A stretch of DNA of 64,000 bases from Bolinopsis microptera (GCF_026151205.1 NC_087072.1:12004169-12068168); one strand, 5' to 3'; positions 30,859 through 45,900 are shown, counted from the first letter of the stretch. Numbers and translations are program-made. Notes: generated from the sequence alone by a model not told the origin.

Positions 30859-30978
30859 CTATAGTTCAGTTTTTACTTTGCTTATATAAGGGCCCCTGGG
30901 TAGTTTCTTCTTTTCTCGTTTTTTATCAGTCTTCTGTTTGGGTGTAGGGAGCACTTTCCGGTACGGGTTCTGGTAATT
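30859..30978 (-). CDS. ccdc134: ccdc134 exon 6 (C-terminus)
   Basis: After the acceptor gttttcag the exon reads 'NYQNPYRKVLPTPKQK', a Lys/Arg-rich run, 'LPRGPYISK' and the terminal K-T-E-L, with the stop at 30859-30861. The last four residues resemble the Q-S-E-L ending of vertebrate CCDC134, a KDEL-type retrieval signal. Confidence 0.88.
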   Translation of the reverse strand, partial: NYQNPYRKVLPTPKQKTDKKREKKKLPRGPYISKVKTEL

Positions 30979-33900
30979 CTGAAAACAAAAATAAATAAAT
31001 TCATCGACTCAATCAAGTAAATAAATAAAATAATAAATTAATCAATTATCTAAAAATACTTATTAATGAATAAATTAACATAAACCAATTAAATTAGCCC
31101 CTTAGTTTGACCCTAGGAGGTGGGTACTGACAGTAGACTAAAAGAAGAGCGCAAATTGAACAATATAAGGGTCACGAGGTGAACCACGTGACTCACGAGG
31201 TGAACCACGTGACTCACGAGGTGAACCACGTGACTCACGAGGTGAACCACGTGACTCACGAGGTGAACCACGTGACTCACGAGGTGAACCACGTGACTCA
31301 CGAGGTGAACCACGTGACTCACGAGGTGAACCACGTGGCTATATTATCGTACCGGAGTCTTTGGTATGAGTTGTAGCTCCTGCATTACAAGGTTCAGCAG
31401 CTTTCCGTGTTCGTTTTTACTGTTGAAAACTTCCTGAAGAATACATTCAATGTGAGGCAGTGAGCCTACCGAACAAATCATAAATCTTACAAAACTTAAT
31501 TAATGTATTAACTAAAACTTGGAGCAGCTGATTAAGGTGAAACATATGATTTTATTACCTTACTTTACTATTAGTATTATCTTACCTTACTTTCAGAACA
31601 GAATTGGATACTCTTCTTAATAAGATCGCTGAAATCAGCCCATTTGAATTTTCTGTACAGTGATTCCGTCATATCGGGATACCTGAGATAAAAATGGTTT
31701 AATTTAACAAAAATAACGTTTTTACTCCATGTGACTGTTATCGATTCCTTAATCAGCTCGTATGTGTTAGTTTCTGATCAATCATTCATTCAATGCTTGT
31801 AATCTATCCACAGAAATATGAATCATGAACTAGAATTGTAACAGCTACAGACGTCACTAGACGTGGCATTTTAAGCTAGACTCATTAAAGTTAGGAGTAA
31901 GAATACCGCAATTTGATCAGGCTCAGAGTGTCCTAATCAGTTTAATTGCAGGCAACAGATGTTGTTTAACCATGGGTTATCGCCCAGGACGGTAGACAGG
32001 GTTAAAGCGTATTAATCCGACCATACTACTACTAGACTACAGCTAATTTATTTGAAATTCAAAGAATATAAAGTTTATTTAATATTAGTTCAAGCACGAC
32101 GAACAGTTCTATTGGGAATTGCCATATTTAAAATGCTCACTTTTTGAGAAATTGGTAAAAAGAAGGAAGCAGATATTATGGCTATTTTATCAAACTTTGT
32201 GAACATTTTCTCTGTTTTCCCCTCGGTAACTCAAAAAGTAAGCCGGACCTTAGGATGATGATGAAAATCTAAAATATATGGCTACAATGAGCATTTTAAT
32301 AACAATATTAATTCAATCCTAAAACGTGCCATGTAATAATATTTAAACATTATATAGATGTCCTTAAAAAACTTCTTATCAGCCATGTAACCCGGAAAAT
32401 GTGATGCTGTAGAAGATAAACAGCGAAATCAACCCAGTTATAATAACAAATTTTATTATGGGGGGACCAAATTTAAATTGTCTAACCGTCACAATCTGAT
32501 GAGTCAGTTGTCACTGGTGACACATATCCTGGTGGTGGTCGTCGATTACGCGCTATATGATGCCATAAAAGTTGTCTGGGTGTCGATTACGCCGTAAAAG
32601 TGGTATGGGTGTCGATTTCGCGCTATATGATGCCGTAAAAGTGGTATGGATGTCGATTACGCGCTATTATGATGCCATAAAAGGGGTATGGGTGTCGATT
32701 ACGCGCTATATGATGCCGTAAAAGTGGTATGGGTGTCGATTACGCGCTATATGATGCCATAAAAGTGGTATGGGGGTCGATTACGCGCTATATGATGCCG
32801 TAAATGTGGTATGGTGTCGATTACGCGCTATATGATGCCGTAAAAGTGGTATGGGTGTCGATTGCGCGCTATATGATGCCATAAAAGTGGTATGGGGGTC
32901 GATTACGCGCTATATGATGCCGTAAATGTGGTATGGTGTCGATTACGCGCTATATGATGCCATAAAAGTGGTATGGGTGTCGATTACGCGCTATATGATA
33001 CCGTAAAAGTGGTCTGGGGGTCGATTAGTGATTACTCACTATATTATGCCGTAAAATTGGGCTGGGTGTCGATTACGCGCTATATGATGCCGTAAAAGTG
33101 GTCTAGGGGTCGATTAGTGATTACGCACTATATGATGCCGTAAAAGTGGTCTGGGGGTCGATTACGCACTATATAATGATACCGTAAAAGTGGTATGGGG
33201 GTCGATTACGCGCTATATGATGCCGTAAAATATGTGGTATGGTGTCGATTACGTGCTATATGATGCCATAAAAGTGGTCTGGGTGTCGATTACGCGCTAA
33301 ATGATGCTTAGAGTTAGTCCTCCTGCACTACTGTTTTCGATTGCTGAACTTGTCGAGACAATGTCCTTATTTTCAATTGATTTCGCTTGACTGCAAACTA
33401 CGCCATTCTTGATGAAATACTGTTCGTTCGGTGTTTCTCGAGCTTTCTCTCTCAACTCTGATACCAGTTTCCGATGTTCTACTCTCTGCTCCAGTGTTCG
33501 ATCAGGTGCCAGATAAACATTTTTGAAAAGCGTGTTTTTGAGACTTCCTCAGTAGATCCTTCAATGCGGTTGGACTGTCCAATAGGACCTTAGGAAGCTG
33601 ACATATCTTTGCTCCGAGCATTGTTTTGTATTCCTAACCTTGGGGAAGCTATGTACTTTCAGAACTATAAGTATCAGGGAATGTTGGAGCCGATTATCAA
33701 TGACTGGACTAGTAATTTATCTTGCTTACTTACTTTCCCACGCATTACAACGGATGCGAGACACGGAGACAATTTAATTATCATTTAAGTAAGCGAGACA
33801 GTCGGAATTCATTGCTTAAACAGTAAAATACTCATCGCTTAGATACAAAACTAGGGATATGAAGCATGTGTCAGGAAACTACTTTAGTGGTTATTAGATT

Positions 33901-36900
33901 GCCCGAATATGGATTACATCAGCAAAAGAACCCAGATTATGGGTGCTTTACTTGTAGCTAGTGGTCTTCCGAACTCATATACGAATTTTCATCCAGATTG
34001 GAAAAAATTGCACCCATAGAAAAGAATTAATTTTGGAGGCCTAGATTAAAAATTGCCGACCACAACAAGGCCCAAATCCGATTCTGAATCGATTCTGAAA
34101 ATTTCACGCAAAAACATTGAAAGTTATTTCAATTTTAATGAGATCGCGAACCGAAAAACGGGCAATTCTGTTAATTTTGTGTGGTCTTTTCAGCTTAGTA
34201 TCCACGTCTCAACATTTATAGAGCTATAGCTCACTGAGAATATGTAGCATAGAGTTTATACTTTATACTACATATTCTCACTATAGACTTACCTTTCATA
34301 TAACGTTGGTATTATTCAACAATATTGAGCAGATCATACCTTGTTACCATAGTTACCATTACATACTTAAGTGACAGGAAACTGTTTAATTGTCTGGGAG
34401 CGACCTGATAACAACATTAAAAACCTTAGGTAGATATCAGAGAAAAGGGCGCAGTTCTCGTATATGAGACTGAGGGAGTCTAGAGTGTGGGGCTGGTCGT
34501 GAGGGAAGGGAGAGGTTGAGGTGAAATCAGAGGATTCCAGATTAACAAAGGAGGAATGCAGTACTCCGTACATTGCATCGTAGAGCAGCTTCAGCATTTC
34601 CTCCTGCTTCTCTGAAATCATTTCCCGTGTTAGTTTAAGCGTTGTAAATTAGCGAACAATTTGGGAATGACTTATGTCCGACAAGTAGCAATATTTTAAT
34701 ATGACTGAAACTAGTCCGGTGTCTCTATAACAGTATCTGCTCCACTTTCTAAATTAGGTAAACGGTAGAGTAATGACGACCATTTTGGCTCGACAACTTT
34801 ACCACCAAGAAAGTTAACCGAGACAAGTAATCAAATTAGTGGTATCCGAAATCCTGACTTCAAATTAATCTGGCCTGTCAACAATTCGCTAGATCAATTC
34901 GAAAATTCACAGCAGATTTCAGTTCAGATCTCTAACGGAACCATCTTTAAAGATATTGGCCAAATTTTAGCTATTTAAGACCCCGTTATCAAGCGGGTAA
35001 AAACACTATGTGGGGGAGGGGGGGGGGGGGGGGTGTCCAAACTCCAACCCCAAAAAACCCACAAAAACCCATTCCCAAAATGGAAATTTTAGGTAAAGTT
35101 GGGTTTTTTTGGGTTAAAAAAAAGAAAAAATGTTAGAATTGAGGAGCCAGTATAGGTCAGTGAACTCTTACTTGATTAAAAAACATTGAAAAGAGTGCCT
35201 ATGGGTTTTGTTTTCAATGCAGTCGAATTAGATTACAAGTTACAAAAAAAAGGAAAAGAAAAAAACCCCCAAAAAAAAGCAGAAACTAGAAAAAGGCTCT
35301 TTAGTTATATGAAAAGATCTGGGTCATTTTTGCGAGGAAGACTTCTCAATCCCCAACTCAGACTCCTCCGATATTTTTTGCAACTACAGGAAGTAGTTAA
35401 CTAAACGTTTCTTACTCTACTACTTACTGTGGTGGTTCTGATTGGAAGACAGACTCTTGATTATATCTTGCTGCATGAATCTGAAAAATACTTTAATCAC
35501 TGATCGACGTATAAGTAAAACTCAGGTTACTTAGTAAGCTTGCTATTCTGACAGCTACTTAAGTTAAACATCAGCTCAATTTGTAGCTTTCAGTTGCTTT
35601 GAAGCTTTGATCTTGAAGATCTTACTGCAACGAAAAACTATCATATGAAAAATGGAGTTTTCTTTGTATGAAAGACAAACAATATGTTGAGATCATTTAA
35701 CCTACTTTAAAGAAACGAGAGAATAGATTCTGTTTAAAGGTACTTTGCTATGAAATTAGCAATCATCCGATAAAAGTGTTTTTATTATAGCTGAATTTAT
35801 ATCTTTCAGTAGACATATCTTTAGTCCTGACAGCTATTTGATATGATTGCCTCCCACTTTTACTCTCTCCCTTTAAATCGGTATTTTACAATTTAAATAT
35901 CTAATAATTTCGCCATCTGTTGGTGGGCGGGGTTATCAAGTCGATTTTAAATGGCTGATATCAAGCATTTATATTTTGGAATGTGGAACAGAAAATGGGG
36001 AGGCTTATTTAAGTACTATTTAAAGTAGGAGGTCTGTAGTTTAAGGGCGATATTAGGTGCACCTCAAAAATATCCGTTTTAAGTGTGAGTTTAAGTACCA
36101 ACTTAAGTGTCAGTCGATTTGGTGAATACCAAATTGATCCTTAAAAATTAAGGGTGACACTTTTTTAAAAATTTAAATCTCAACACTTATTTTACTTCGG
36201 ACATTCCAACAGCCACATTGTTACACAAGTGTGTAACCAGCCAATTACAGGAAGCCGAAGGATTCAATTATACATTAGGCCAGTGACGGTTAAGGTAGTG
36301 TGTACCATACTTTCTTCGCCCGAGACTTTGCTGCAATGGGCAGCTCCTCATTTAACCCTCACACCCGATTTCTCGAGTATTTGGCTGAGTGGACCGGGGG
36401 GCTGCATAGACCACTCAGGATCCTTAGCTGAGCGTCGACGACGCTCACCCCACGGCTAGTGACAGAGTCGGGAATCGAACCTGGTACCTCAAGCAATACC
36501 AGGCGGATTAACCAACTGAGCCACTTAATCGAGAATTTCGTGAATACCATTTTTAAAGTTGCCACTTAAACTGTTAAAGTTGTTACTTAAAACGCTGTTT
36601 AAGTATGACTTAAAGGTTGGTGAATACGGGCCTTAATGAAAAAAAAAACCACATTATATGCTCTTCTTGTTATCTCATGTTTACCCAGTTTATCATAGTT
36701 TCCTGACCCAAGTGTAGATCAGGTTGTTATGTATTGTAGGGTGAACATTGAGCCATTGAGGGTGGACATTTTAGAGTGAACATTGTAGGGTGGAAATTGT
36801 AGGGTGAACATTGAGGGTGGACATTGACGGTGGATATTGTAGGGTGGACATTGTAGGGTGGATATTTAAGGGTGGATATTGTAGGGTGGAAATTGTAGGG

Positions 36901-39900
36901 TGAACATTGAGGGTGGACATTGCATTGACGGTGGATATTGTAGGGTGGACATTGTAGGGTGGATATTTAAGGGTGGATATTGTAGGGTGACCATTGTAGG
37001 GTGGATATTGTAGGGTGAATATTGTAGGGTGGATATTGTAGGGTGGACATTGTAGGGTGGATATTTAAGGGTGGATATTGTAGGGTGACCATTGTAGGGT
37101 GGATATTGTAGGGTGAATATTGTAGGGTGGATATTGCAGGGTGGCCATTGAGGGTGGACATTATAGGGTGGACAATGAGGGTGGACATTGTAGGGTGGAT
37201 ATTGTAGGGTGAACATTGTAGGTTGGATATTGTAGGGTGGATAATGTAGGGTGGATATTGTAGGGTGGAAATTGTAGGGTGGAAATTGAGGGTGAACATT
37301 GTAGGGTTGCTAAATCATTCAACCCTCCCCAGATGTTTACAGTATGTACTGAAGGGGTATCCTAGGAAGTTCCTTAAACTTTTAACAGGTACCCCTCCTC
37401 ATTTAACCCTCAATTAAGTTTCCTATCATTCGGCTGAGTCGACCGAGGAGATCGCATACTCCCTAGGCTAGGTGACACTGGGATTTGAACCCTGAACCTT
37501 CTGCGCAGAAGGCGGATGCTCTAACCACTAGGCCACCTAGTACCTTATTTCTTATTTCTTATTTCAAATAACTTATCCAATGTCATAACCATAAGTACGT
37601 AAACCGTAATGTTTTAAATTTATCTCAAACAAATATTTGATATCTTTACATTTCGTTAACGAGGGATACTATCCATCCAGCTAATTATCCAAAGGCACGT
37701 TTCTATCATGATTGCGAAAATTAAAAACAGGTTTGATTAGTCAAACATTAAAATGATATCTTTTTTGCACAGATCATAAGATAATATAACACAAACAGCA
37801 AAAAACACAGTACTCTGTGATGAACTATTTAGAATTGGCAGTCCTAATAACTGTATACACATTACACAATGGTGTATGACAAACTTTTTAACCCCAAAAT
37901 AATCAGAGATTGAGATCAGTCTCTATCTAGGCTACTATAACACATTGATACAGTAGCTTTACAGTTTACAGTCATTCTCTTCCGTCCGAACGGCAATGTA
38001 TCTACCCAACATATCAATAAGAATAGAATTGACTTATTTGTATATATACAAATAAGTCAAAATAGTTTATATATAAACTATTTTCACAACTACAATCAAA
38101 TAAATTTATTGAGTATTATGTAACGTGATGGAAATATTTTAAGCGGGTAATATCCTGTTCAAACCCAGGATACATAACATGGAGACTTTGTTGTAACTTT
38201 GTATAAAAAGCATTAATATATTATATCTATTTATTTTTAGCAATATTTACCTAGATTTAAACATATAATATAACGGATATTTTTTATTACAACCACACAT
38301 TTTAAATCGATGCAGTATTTTGTTTGAATTGCCATGAAATGATGCTCTAAAAAGTACAATATTTAAGCTCATTTTAAATCGATTACATATCAAACCAAAA
38401 TACAGGGTGAACACAATTTTGACAGTCAGCATGAACTTCAAATCAATATGGGGTAAAGAACAACTTATCCCAAGTGTTTCTTGTCCTACTGTAATACATT
38501 GCTTTTTTTAAATAAAACAGAATGAATATATTTAATGTAGTTGGTGGAGTCCCAATCATCTCTGCGTCCAAGAGTTGGGTTTTTCTTGCCTCAAATATTA
38601 AGAATTACAAATATTTAACATTTACTTTAGTCTCTACTCTAACTCTCCTTTTGTTGGTGCCAGAATCAGATTCAGGTTAGTTAATGCAACGAACCTTACG
38701 CAACCTAGTTTTAAGAAGCTTTTTAATAACTTTTAATGTTGAAAAAAGGTGTTCAAGTGTTTTACTGCGGGGTAAGCACAAAACCAACCTACAGTGTTCA
38801 AATTCTTCAATGTCTATTATCATTGTGCCAAGAATGATTATTCAAGATCCGCGGAATTCCACCGAAACATAAAAAATCTCCAAACTATATAACCTATAAT
38901 TATAAAATATTAGAGAAATAAATCACGTAATTATGAAATATTAGAGAAATAAATCACGTAATTATGAAATATTAGAGAAATAAATCACGTAATCTTGATG
39001 CAGACCGTGCTCGCAAGTTGTCCATTCTTATCCAGTTAGCGCTGAGAGTGAGACTAAATTTAGACTCCTTGGTTCTTACTAGATAGATAATGGGATTGAG
39101 TCCAGCGTTAAGGTAGGGACTGACGTTAGTGCAGAAGACAAACAAGCACCTCACGTACTCGTTCCGATAGTTGATAATCTCAAGTCCTGAGTTCTGTTCA
39201 ATGAAGAAGAGGAGGAGGATGACCCAGTATGGGAAGTTAAGGGTAACAAAGAGGAGGGTAACCAGGGTAATTGTTCTGGTGGCCCGGTACTTTGTGCTCA
39301 GGATGGAGCTCCGACCACTCCGTCCGGAATTAGGAATAATCACATCTCCGTCTGGTCTGACGTCTAAGGAGCAAGCTCGGAGCCGGGATGACATGCGACT
39401 CTTGTCTCCATCGCTGTCTTTCCGGATGAGGGAGGAGGTTGGGAAGTTAGAAGCTGATTTGACGAGGGAGACGATGCAGACACAGCAGCTAGCCAGCACT
39501 ATGATGGAGGGGAAGAAGAAGGGGACGAAGAGGAGAAGGTACTCCGCTACGTCGTACAACATCTTGTTAGTGTCGGGGATCACCTGATCAACCGACCAGA
39601 CACAGTTAGTATAGTGCTGGTTGAACTTGTAGAACTTTCTGTCTCCACCAGAATCTGAAGACATGAAAATGTTGAGAAACGGAATGCTCCCAATAATGAG
39701 CTGTATCATGCTGTATCCTGCTATAGATCCTATGATGAGGTTGCTTCTGATATGCTGCATTGGGCTGATGATAGCAATACACCGGGTGAAGCTCAGGATG
39801 GAAATGAGGAAGACGGAGAGTCGGGAGGTTATGTTGAAAACCAGACCAGAAAAATTGCAGAAGGCTTCGTTTTCAAACAGCACCGGTTCCCTGGCCATCA

Positions 39901-42900
39901 ATCTTGATATTCCAAACGGTATCCCGCTCCAAAAGGATGTTGTTATGTCCGTGAGGGCGATCAAGATGAAGATCTTACGAGAGAGGAGCTGCTTTTCAGA
40001 GTAAAACATTTTCAGTATCCAGACGTTCCCTATAATCCCCGGCAGAGCTGATGCTAGAGACATTGAGCCAAATAGCATGTCTAGAGACGACGTAGAACTT
40101 GAGTTAGACATCTCCACCTTCAGGGTAAGTAATATTATTATCAAATACAGATATAAAATACTATAAATAAAGAATTTTATGAAAACATTTTTTTCATACC
40201 AATCAAATTAAAACCGCGAAAGTTCACAAAGTTCATGAGTTGAAAAAGCAAATGTAGGTTTCGTTTTTTTCCGTTTTGAAAAACACTGAGCTTAGTTCTT
40301 TAAATTGTTTAGTGTACCTCAGGACCTCTAGGTCTAACTAATGGGAAACAGTCACCAGGCACCATAGTCGAGCTGATTACTTATATCCTAACTTATGAAC
40401 GAGATGAAATATACTACGTATTTTAATGGAAAATCTTTAAAAGACCCATTTTGAAAAAGCAATCATATAATGACCTTCCCCAGGTAGACCGTATCAATCA
40501 AGAGTGCGATATGAGCGTCACATACAGTGAACTAAAACACGAGCCAGTGAACACGCCTACCAGCCTCACAGAGCAGAGGCTCACAGAGCAGAGGCTCACA
40601 GAGCAGAGGCTCACAGAGCAGAACCTCACAGAGCAGAGGCTCACAGAGCAGAGGCTCACAGAGCAGAGGCTCACAGAGCAGAGGCTCACAGAGCAGAGGC
40701 TCACAGAGCAGAGGCTCACAGAGCAGAACCTCACAGAGCAGAACCTCACAGAGCAGGACCTATATCAGATGGGATTACTTACAACACTACAAATCTATTA
40801 CATTTATACGGGCTGTAGCGAGACTAACAAATCAGTCGGTCTTTCAGGTAAATATTATCTAGATATTATCAGTAAATAATGTAAAGAGGCTAAAATCTTA
40901 GTGAGGAGTGAGGAGTGAGGAGTGAGGAGTGAGGAGTGAGGAGTGAGGAGTGAGGAGTGAGTGTTGCGTAACAAGTGTATTAAGGAACAGGTCACGACAT
41001 TAACCGTTCAGCGCTTGAAGTCTTGTGGATACTGGACCACATTCGGCCGTTTATATACAGTTTGAAGGGGCCACTTACTTCTGAACTGAAAGTAGTTCCA
41101 ATAAACCTACCTTATTTAGCCTTAATCTATTCTAAAATTAGGAACCTACCAGGCGAAGAAAGTAAAAAGAACTTCTAAGTAATGTGTATACCATACATCC
41201 ACCTTGAATAGTGCAGAGAGGCAACGCGTTATTAAAACCACCGCGGTATCTGGTTAACAGGTTGTCTTGCCAGTAACGGTTACTGCAGTAAAACGGCTCC
41301 TTTCGTCAGTAATAAAGTTACGAAACAGACTCGGCTCATTTGTTAGTTCTCATGTTCGGCGGTAAAACTACTCAAGAAGTAGTGCGAGTAAGACGCTACC
41401 AATGAAACAGATTAAAGGGTTAGAAACAGTATTACTAATAAGAGAATATTACTGGCGTGTAAAGGTGGTTAGCTTTATAAAGTGAAGGTGACATGTAATG
41501 GAGCCCAGCTTGACAGTGACACAAAATGACGGGTTTCAGACGGTCTCGCACGAATTAATTAAGAAGTACTCAAGTAGTCATGTAACATCGTCCGGAACCC
41601 GATTACTCTGCAGTCTCGGAACCTTTCTGTAAGTAGATCTTGACACGATATCCTGACAGGTCCTACTTTGTAAGTGCAACATTAACTTTACTACAGGAGT
41701 GAGGATCTTTAACAATATTAAATGAGGGAGGATATTTTAGTTGGCGCATCATTTGACACGGCAATATAAAGACTAGGGGTACTTTACAAGCTTTTAAATA
41801 GTAGCGGAGACTAGGGGCGAGTCCGCTTACCGCCCTTACGTCACCTCTAAAACACTATCTTCACGTCACGTCACCTCTAAAACATTATCTTCATGTTGAA
41901 TTATGATTATCAATCCTACCCCAAATCAACAGAGGAACTCCACCCCTTCACCATTTATAAATGGGGGGGGGGGGGGGGGGGCTTTTACCCTCTCCTAGTA
42001 CACTGCTGACAGCGTACTAGGAGGGGGTAAAAAGTGCCAAAAGCTTGCTGACGTAATATGTGGACGCTCCCTAAAAGATAAATTTTCAGCCGATTTCGTC
42101 AAAGAAACAAATCAGTTGCAAACCATTCAAAGCACCAAGACTACTAAAATGAGCTGAAGACGATATACTATTTTTGAAAGCTAATAAAACCTTTCAGGAA
42201 CTTCCCTCCAAGATGGTAAAATGAAATATGAAGATAATATTCTTATGTTTACGGTATCACCGTGAATGATAACGCGTTAGTTATTACCATATTGCTGGTT
42301 AAGATTACTGTACAGACATCACATGTGCAAAACGTAATTGGTAATGAAAATTTGACTGCAAAAGTTTAAGTGGCATATATATATAAATTCTCCGCACTCT
42401 GGCGGCACTCTCGTGGTGAACGAACATGATTGAAAGTTGGCACTGTGCCGCCAGAGTGCCGCCATAGTGCCTCGAGAGTGCCATGAGAGTGCCGCGACAG
42501 TGCCATCGGGATCCGGATGCATGACCACTATTTTTACGAATAACGTCTATTAAACAAAGGAGCAGTTCTGGGGTCGCGTCTGATAATAGCTTATTAAACG
42601 AGTTTATTTTCTGGGGTCGACTTAATTAATAGCACTGTTAATGAATAGCACTGTTAGGAATACAATGAAACCGGAATTATAAAATTAACAGCACATACTC
42701 CATCTGTATCTCAAACCATTTGTTATTGTTGACAGTATTCAAATGTTGAGGAGCTTACCAGGGACTAAGCCATGAAAAGGCACAAATGGCGAGCAATCGT
42801 TGTTATTTTAACGTCTTATTAGTTTAAAAAGCGGGTTTATTTTTTATTTGTTGTCTCCTCAATGTTAGAACAGAGCTGCAAATAGATTTACTAAACTTGA

Positions 42901-45900
42901 AACACGGATTTTAATTTTAACTTCGGATTATTTAACCGCTTTAAAATGAGCAACATTGGCCCTACGGCAGAAGAAGAATTGTGGCAATATATGATATAGA
43001 TTATATTAATGTATTAAAAGCTGATTTGTCGCGGTTACCTAACTGGTTTAAGTAAGGTAGCTCTATTTTAGAGTGACACAAGGAACACAAGGAACTATAC
43101 TAGAACTGTTGGCAGATTATAACTCACGTGTAAAGTGACGCTCCTACTAAATCGCTCGCCCAAATTTTAAGAAAATTCTTGTGAAACGGCCCTTTGGTTG
43201 TGAAATTGATCTGAATCGGTGTATTTTTGGACGCTGATTCCGAATCACCCCCATGACGTAGAGTAATAATGCTTTTTATGGGCAAAAAACCGTTTTGGTC
43301 ACGTGACAGGCTAGTAAAACATGGATTCGATTGTTTAGGGCTCGGGTTAGGGTTAGGGTTGTGGTAAGTGTTATGGATAGCTTCGGGGTTATGGTTAGGG
43401 TTGGGATTTGGGTTTTGTAAAACCGTTTTGTACGGCTGCAAAACCATAAAAACCAAAGTCACGTGAAATTTTTGGGCGAGCGAATTAGTAAGAGCCGTAA
43501 AGTGGCACAAGGGAACTAGAACTGTTAGCAGATTATAACTCAGGTGTAAAGTGACACTGGTTATAACTTATAAGTGGAAAATGATTTAACTGGTTGCACT
43601 TTGCAGTGATGGGTAGTCATGACTCAAGATGTATGAATAACTCTATGCAGCGAAATTAAAGTGCTTAGAACAAACACAAGGATAGTTTGTTGGTAGTATT
43701 ATGTAACATTGTGAAGCTCATATATATTTAAAGAGGTAAGACACCAGCTCGCAGCAAAGTGCGGCAATGTGTAAAAAGTGGAGGCTCATTGTGAAATGAG
43801 CAGCCATCTAACAGGTGCTAAGAGTTGGTAAGTAAGTATGAAGTCGCATCTTGCACTCCCGGATGAAGAAATGAAATTGTTGGGAACTTGTTTACTAATA
43901 GTAATGACACTGACATGCTGTGTAGTAAGTGCCGAGTAATGCCTCCGGGTAGTGCTCCTCAATCAATCAGTATAGTATTGTAGTAAAAGTACTATCATTC
44001 GGCTTAGTCGACCGAGGAGACTAAATATCGGCAAATAAAAACCTAAGTTTAAAATTATGATACAACTATTCGGAAATGTGCACAATAATAAACTTGTTAG
44101 CCTCATTTACACCTCGGAAATTTATAAAAATAACTTCTAGGAGTGTTTTTAATGATCAGGGTCTTATACTAAGATTGTAATCAGGCATGTGAGTTGTGAC
44201 GAAACTGATATAAGTCTTGCTTTCCATCTCTGTGTACGCAATCAGTTTATTAACATATTAAAGATTATCAGAACATTTATCAGACACAACTTGTCCAAAT
44301 AACCGTGAATTTAGCACAACTTGTCCAAATAACCATGAATTTAGCACAACTTGTCCAAATAACCATGAATTGTCCATTATTATGATATGTATAATAAAAC
44401 ATATCATAACGACTTAAAGTTAATGATATAATTAATAAAAAATCACAGTGAAGAGGTGAGACTTAAGATGGGCCAGAAGTGACTAAACACATATTGTGGG
44501 GGGGGGGGGGGGGGGGGGGGCATGTGTCACAACTTGTACTGAGCTCGGCAATGACGCGTAGGAAACCTGGACTCGAAGGTAGTTGTGGCCCGTCCCCTGG
44601 CCTGATAAAGATCTGAACCGTTAATACCTGTCCGTGGAGATGGTTGAATCATTGGATACCTGTCATAACTGGACTATTAATTATCTTAATGATGGGCGGT
44701 CTGCGAACAGAGACTGGACCTGACTTTTATGATATTATTACCTTAAAAGGTTAACTTTGCGGTGTCCTATAACTCGATACCAGTTTCAAGATGTCAGAAA
44801 AGTTTCCCAAAACGAACAGCTTGATATAAATTTGCGTTGAATTCTTATATTTTGTAATATGATTTCAAACTTTCATCAAATAAATAAGGAATCGTACAAC
44901 TAAGTGACTAAGTTTGAAGATAATTTAAATTTCCTTAAGAAAAGGCTAGCAAATAGAATTTAGTACAACTTGAAAATTAAGATTAAGATTAAGATAAGAC
45001 ATCTCAAACCACGTAAAGTTAATACGAAATAAAGAGGAAGATGTGAAAAGGAAGAGGTGTCCAGTAACCTGTCACGACTGTCGACTGTCACCAGTAACCG
45101 TGATATTTCCATTTTAGGGATGTCAGAGACCAACCTTGCGATGCTAGCGTATAAGGCGTGCTGTTCCCATTTTATACTAATAAGAAAAGGTCTCTTTCAG
45201 GAAACAGCCATAACATACAGACAGCACTCCAAGCCCCAAAACATTAATATCATCAGGATTGTTTGTTTGTCTTTACCTGGCTCGCCAATCCCTGTGCGCG
45301 TGTGCGCGGCACTCTTTTCAAGCTTCATGAACAGGAGAGAAGCGAGCAATAGACTAGCAAGCTAGGTAAGCAGTAAGGTAAGCTAGGTAAGTTTGTCATC
45401 ACATGTAATTAGGCACTGGTTCTTTGACCCTTTAAACTTAGCTCTTACAAAAAAATGATACTGCAGCAAATGAACTGTAGTTATATGGCGTGGCTAGTAG
45501 TAATACAAGATAACACGGTGTTATCTTGTTAACACCAGATCACTTCAGTAGACTTAGCTGCAGATAATCTGACTAGTCTTCAGATAAATTGAGCTACACA
45601 TGAGCAATGTTTAGAAGTCTTAGAACTAGAAGGTTGTCTTAGGATGAATAGAAAGGTATCCTTATTCCGAGTAAATGGAGAAAAGAAATCGTTACCACTA
45701 TCACAAAGAAAGGAGCCTCAAAGGGGCGCCAAATGCATCGTGTGAAATCGTGTATGCAATAAATGCAAATACCCAATACTCCTTTATACAATGCACATAT
45801 TCTTTGTTGATTACAAAGTTCCGTCTCTCAACTTAGTATAGCAATGTGGTCAAAGGACACCTGACAAGATGGTTGCAACTACTTTAGTTATATAGTGTAA

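Larger units (their letters stand above)
35481..38521. other. Part of ccdc134 intron 1, repeat-rich
   Basis: No further ccdc134 exons are needed, since exon 1 at 49666 matches phase exactly. The stretch holds two SINE-like units, a 14-16-bp minisatellite and two adjacent perfect palindromes, described separately. Confidence 0.5.

Noticed and set aside
36470..36536. tRNA gene on the minus strand
   Set aside because: A and B boxes are present but the T stem does not pair; it is a diverged SINE head.
36866..37299. Tyr/Pro/His-rich minus-strand frames
   Set aside because: Created by the tgtagggtggatat minisatellite.
37481..37548. Functional tRNA gene on the minus strand
   Set aside because: The anticodon loop has six bases, the T stem has a mismatch, and the body matches a second diverged copy; a SINE head fits better.
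39171..39587. Plus-strand frames across the GPCR
   Set aside because: Shadows of the minus-strand GPCR reading frame.
43320..43420. Interstitial telomere or chromosome fusion point
   Set aside because: Only two to three exact TTAGGG-type units, enclosed in a MITE with its own ends.
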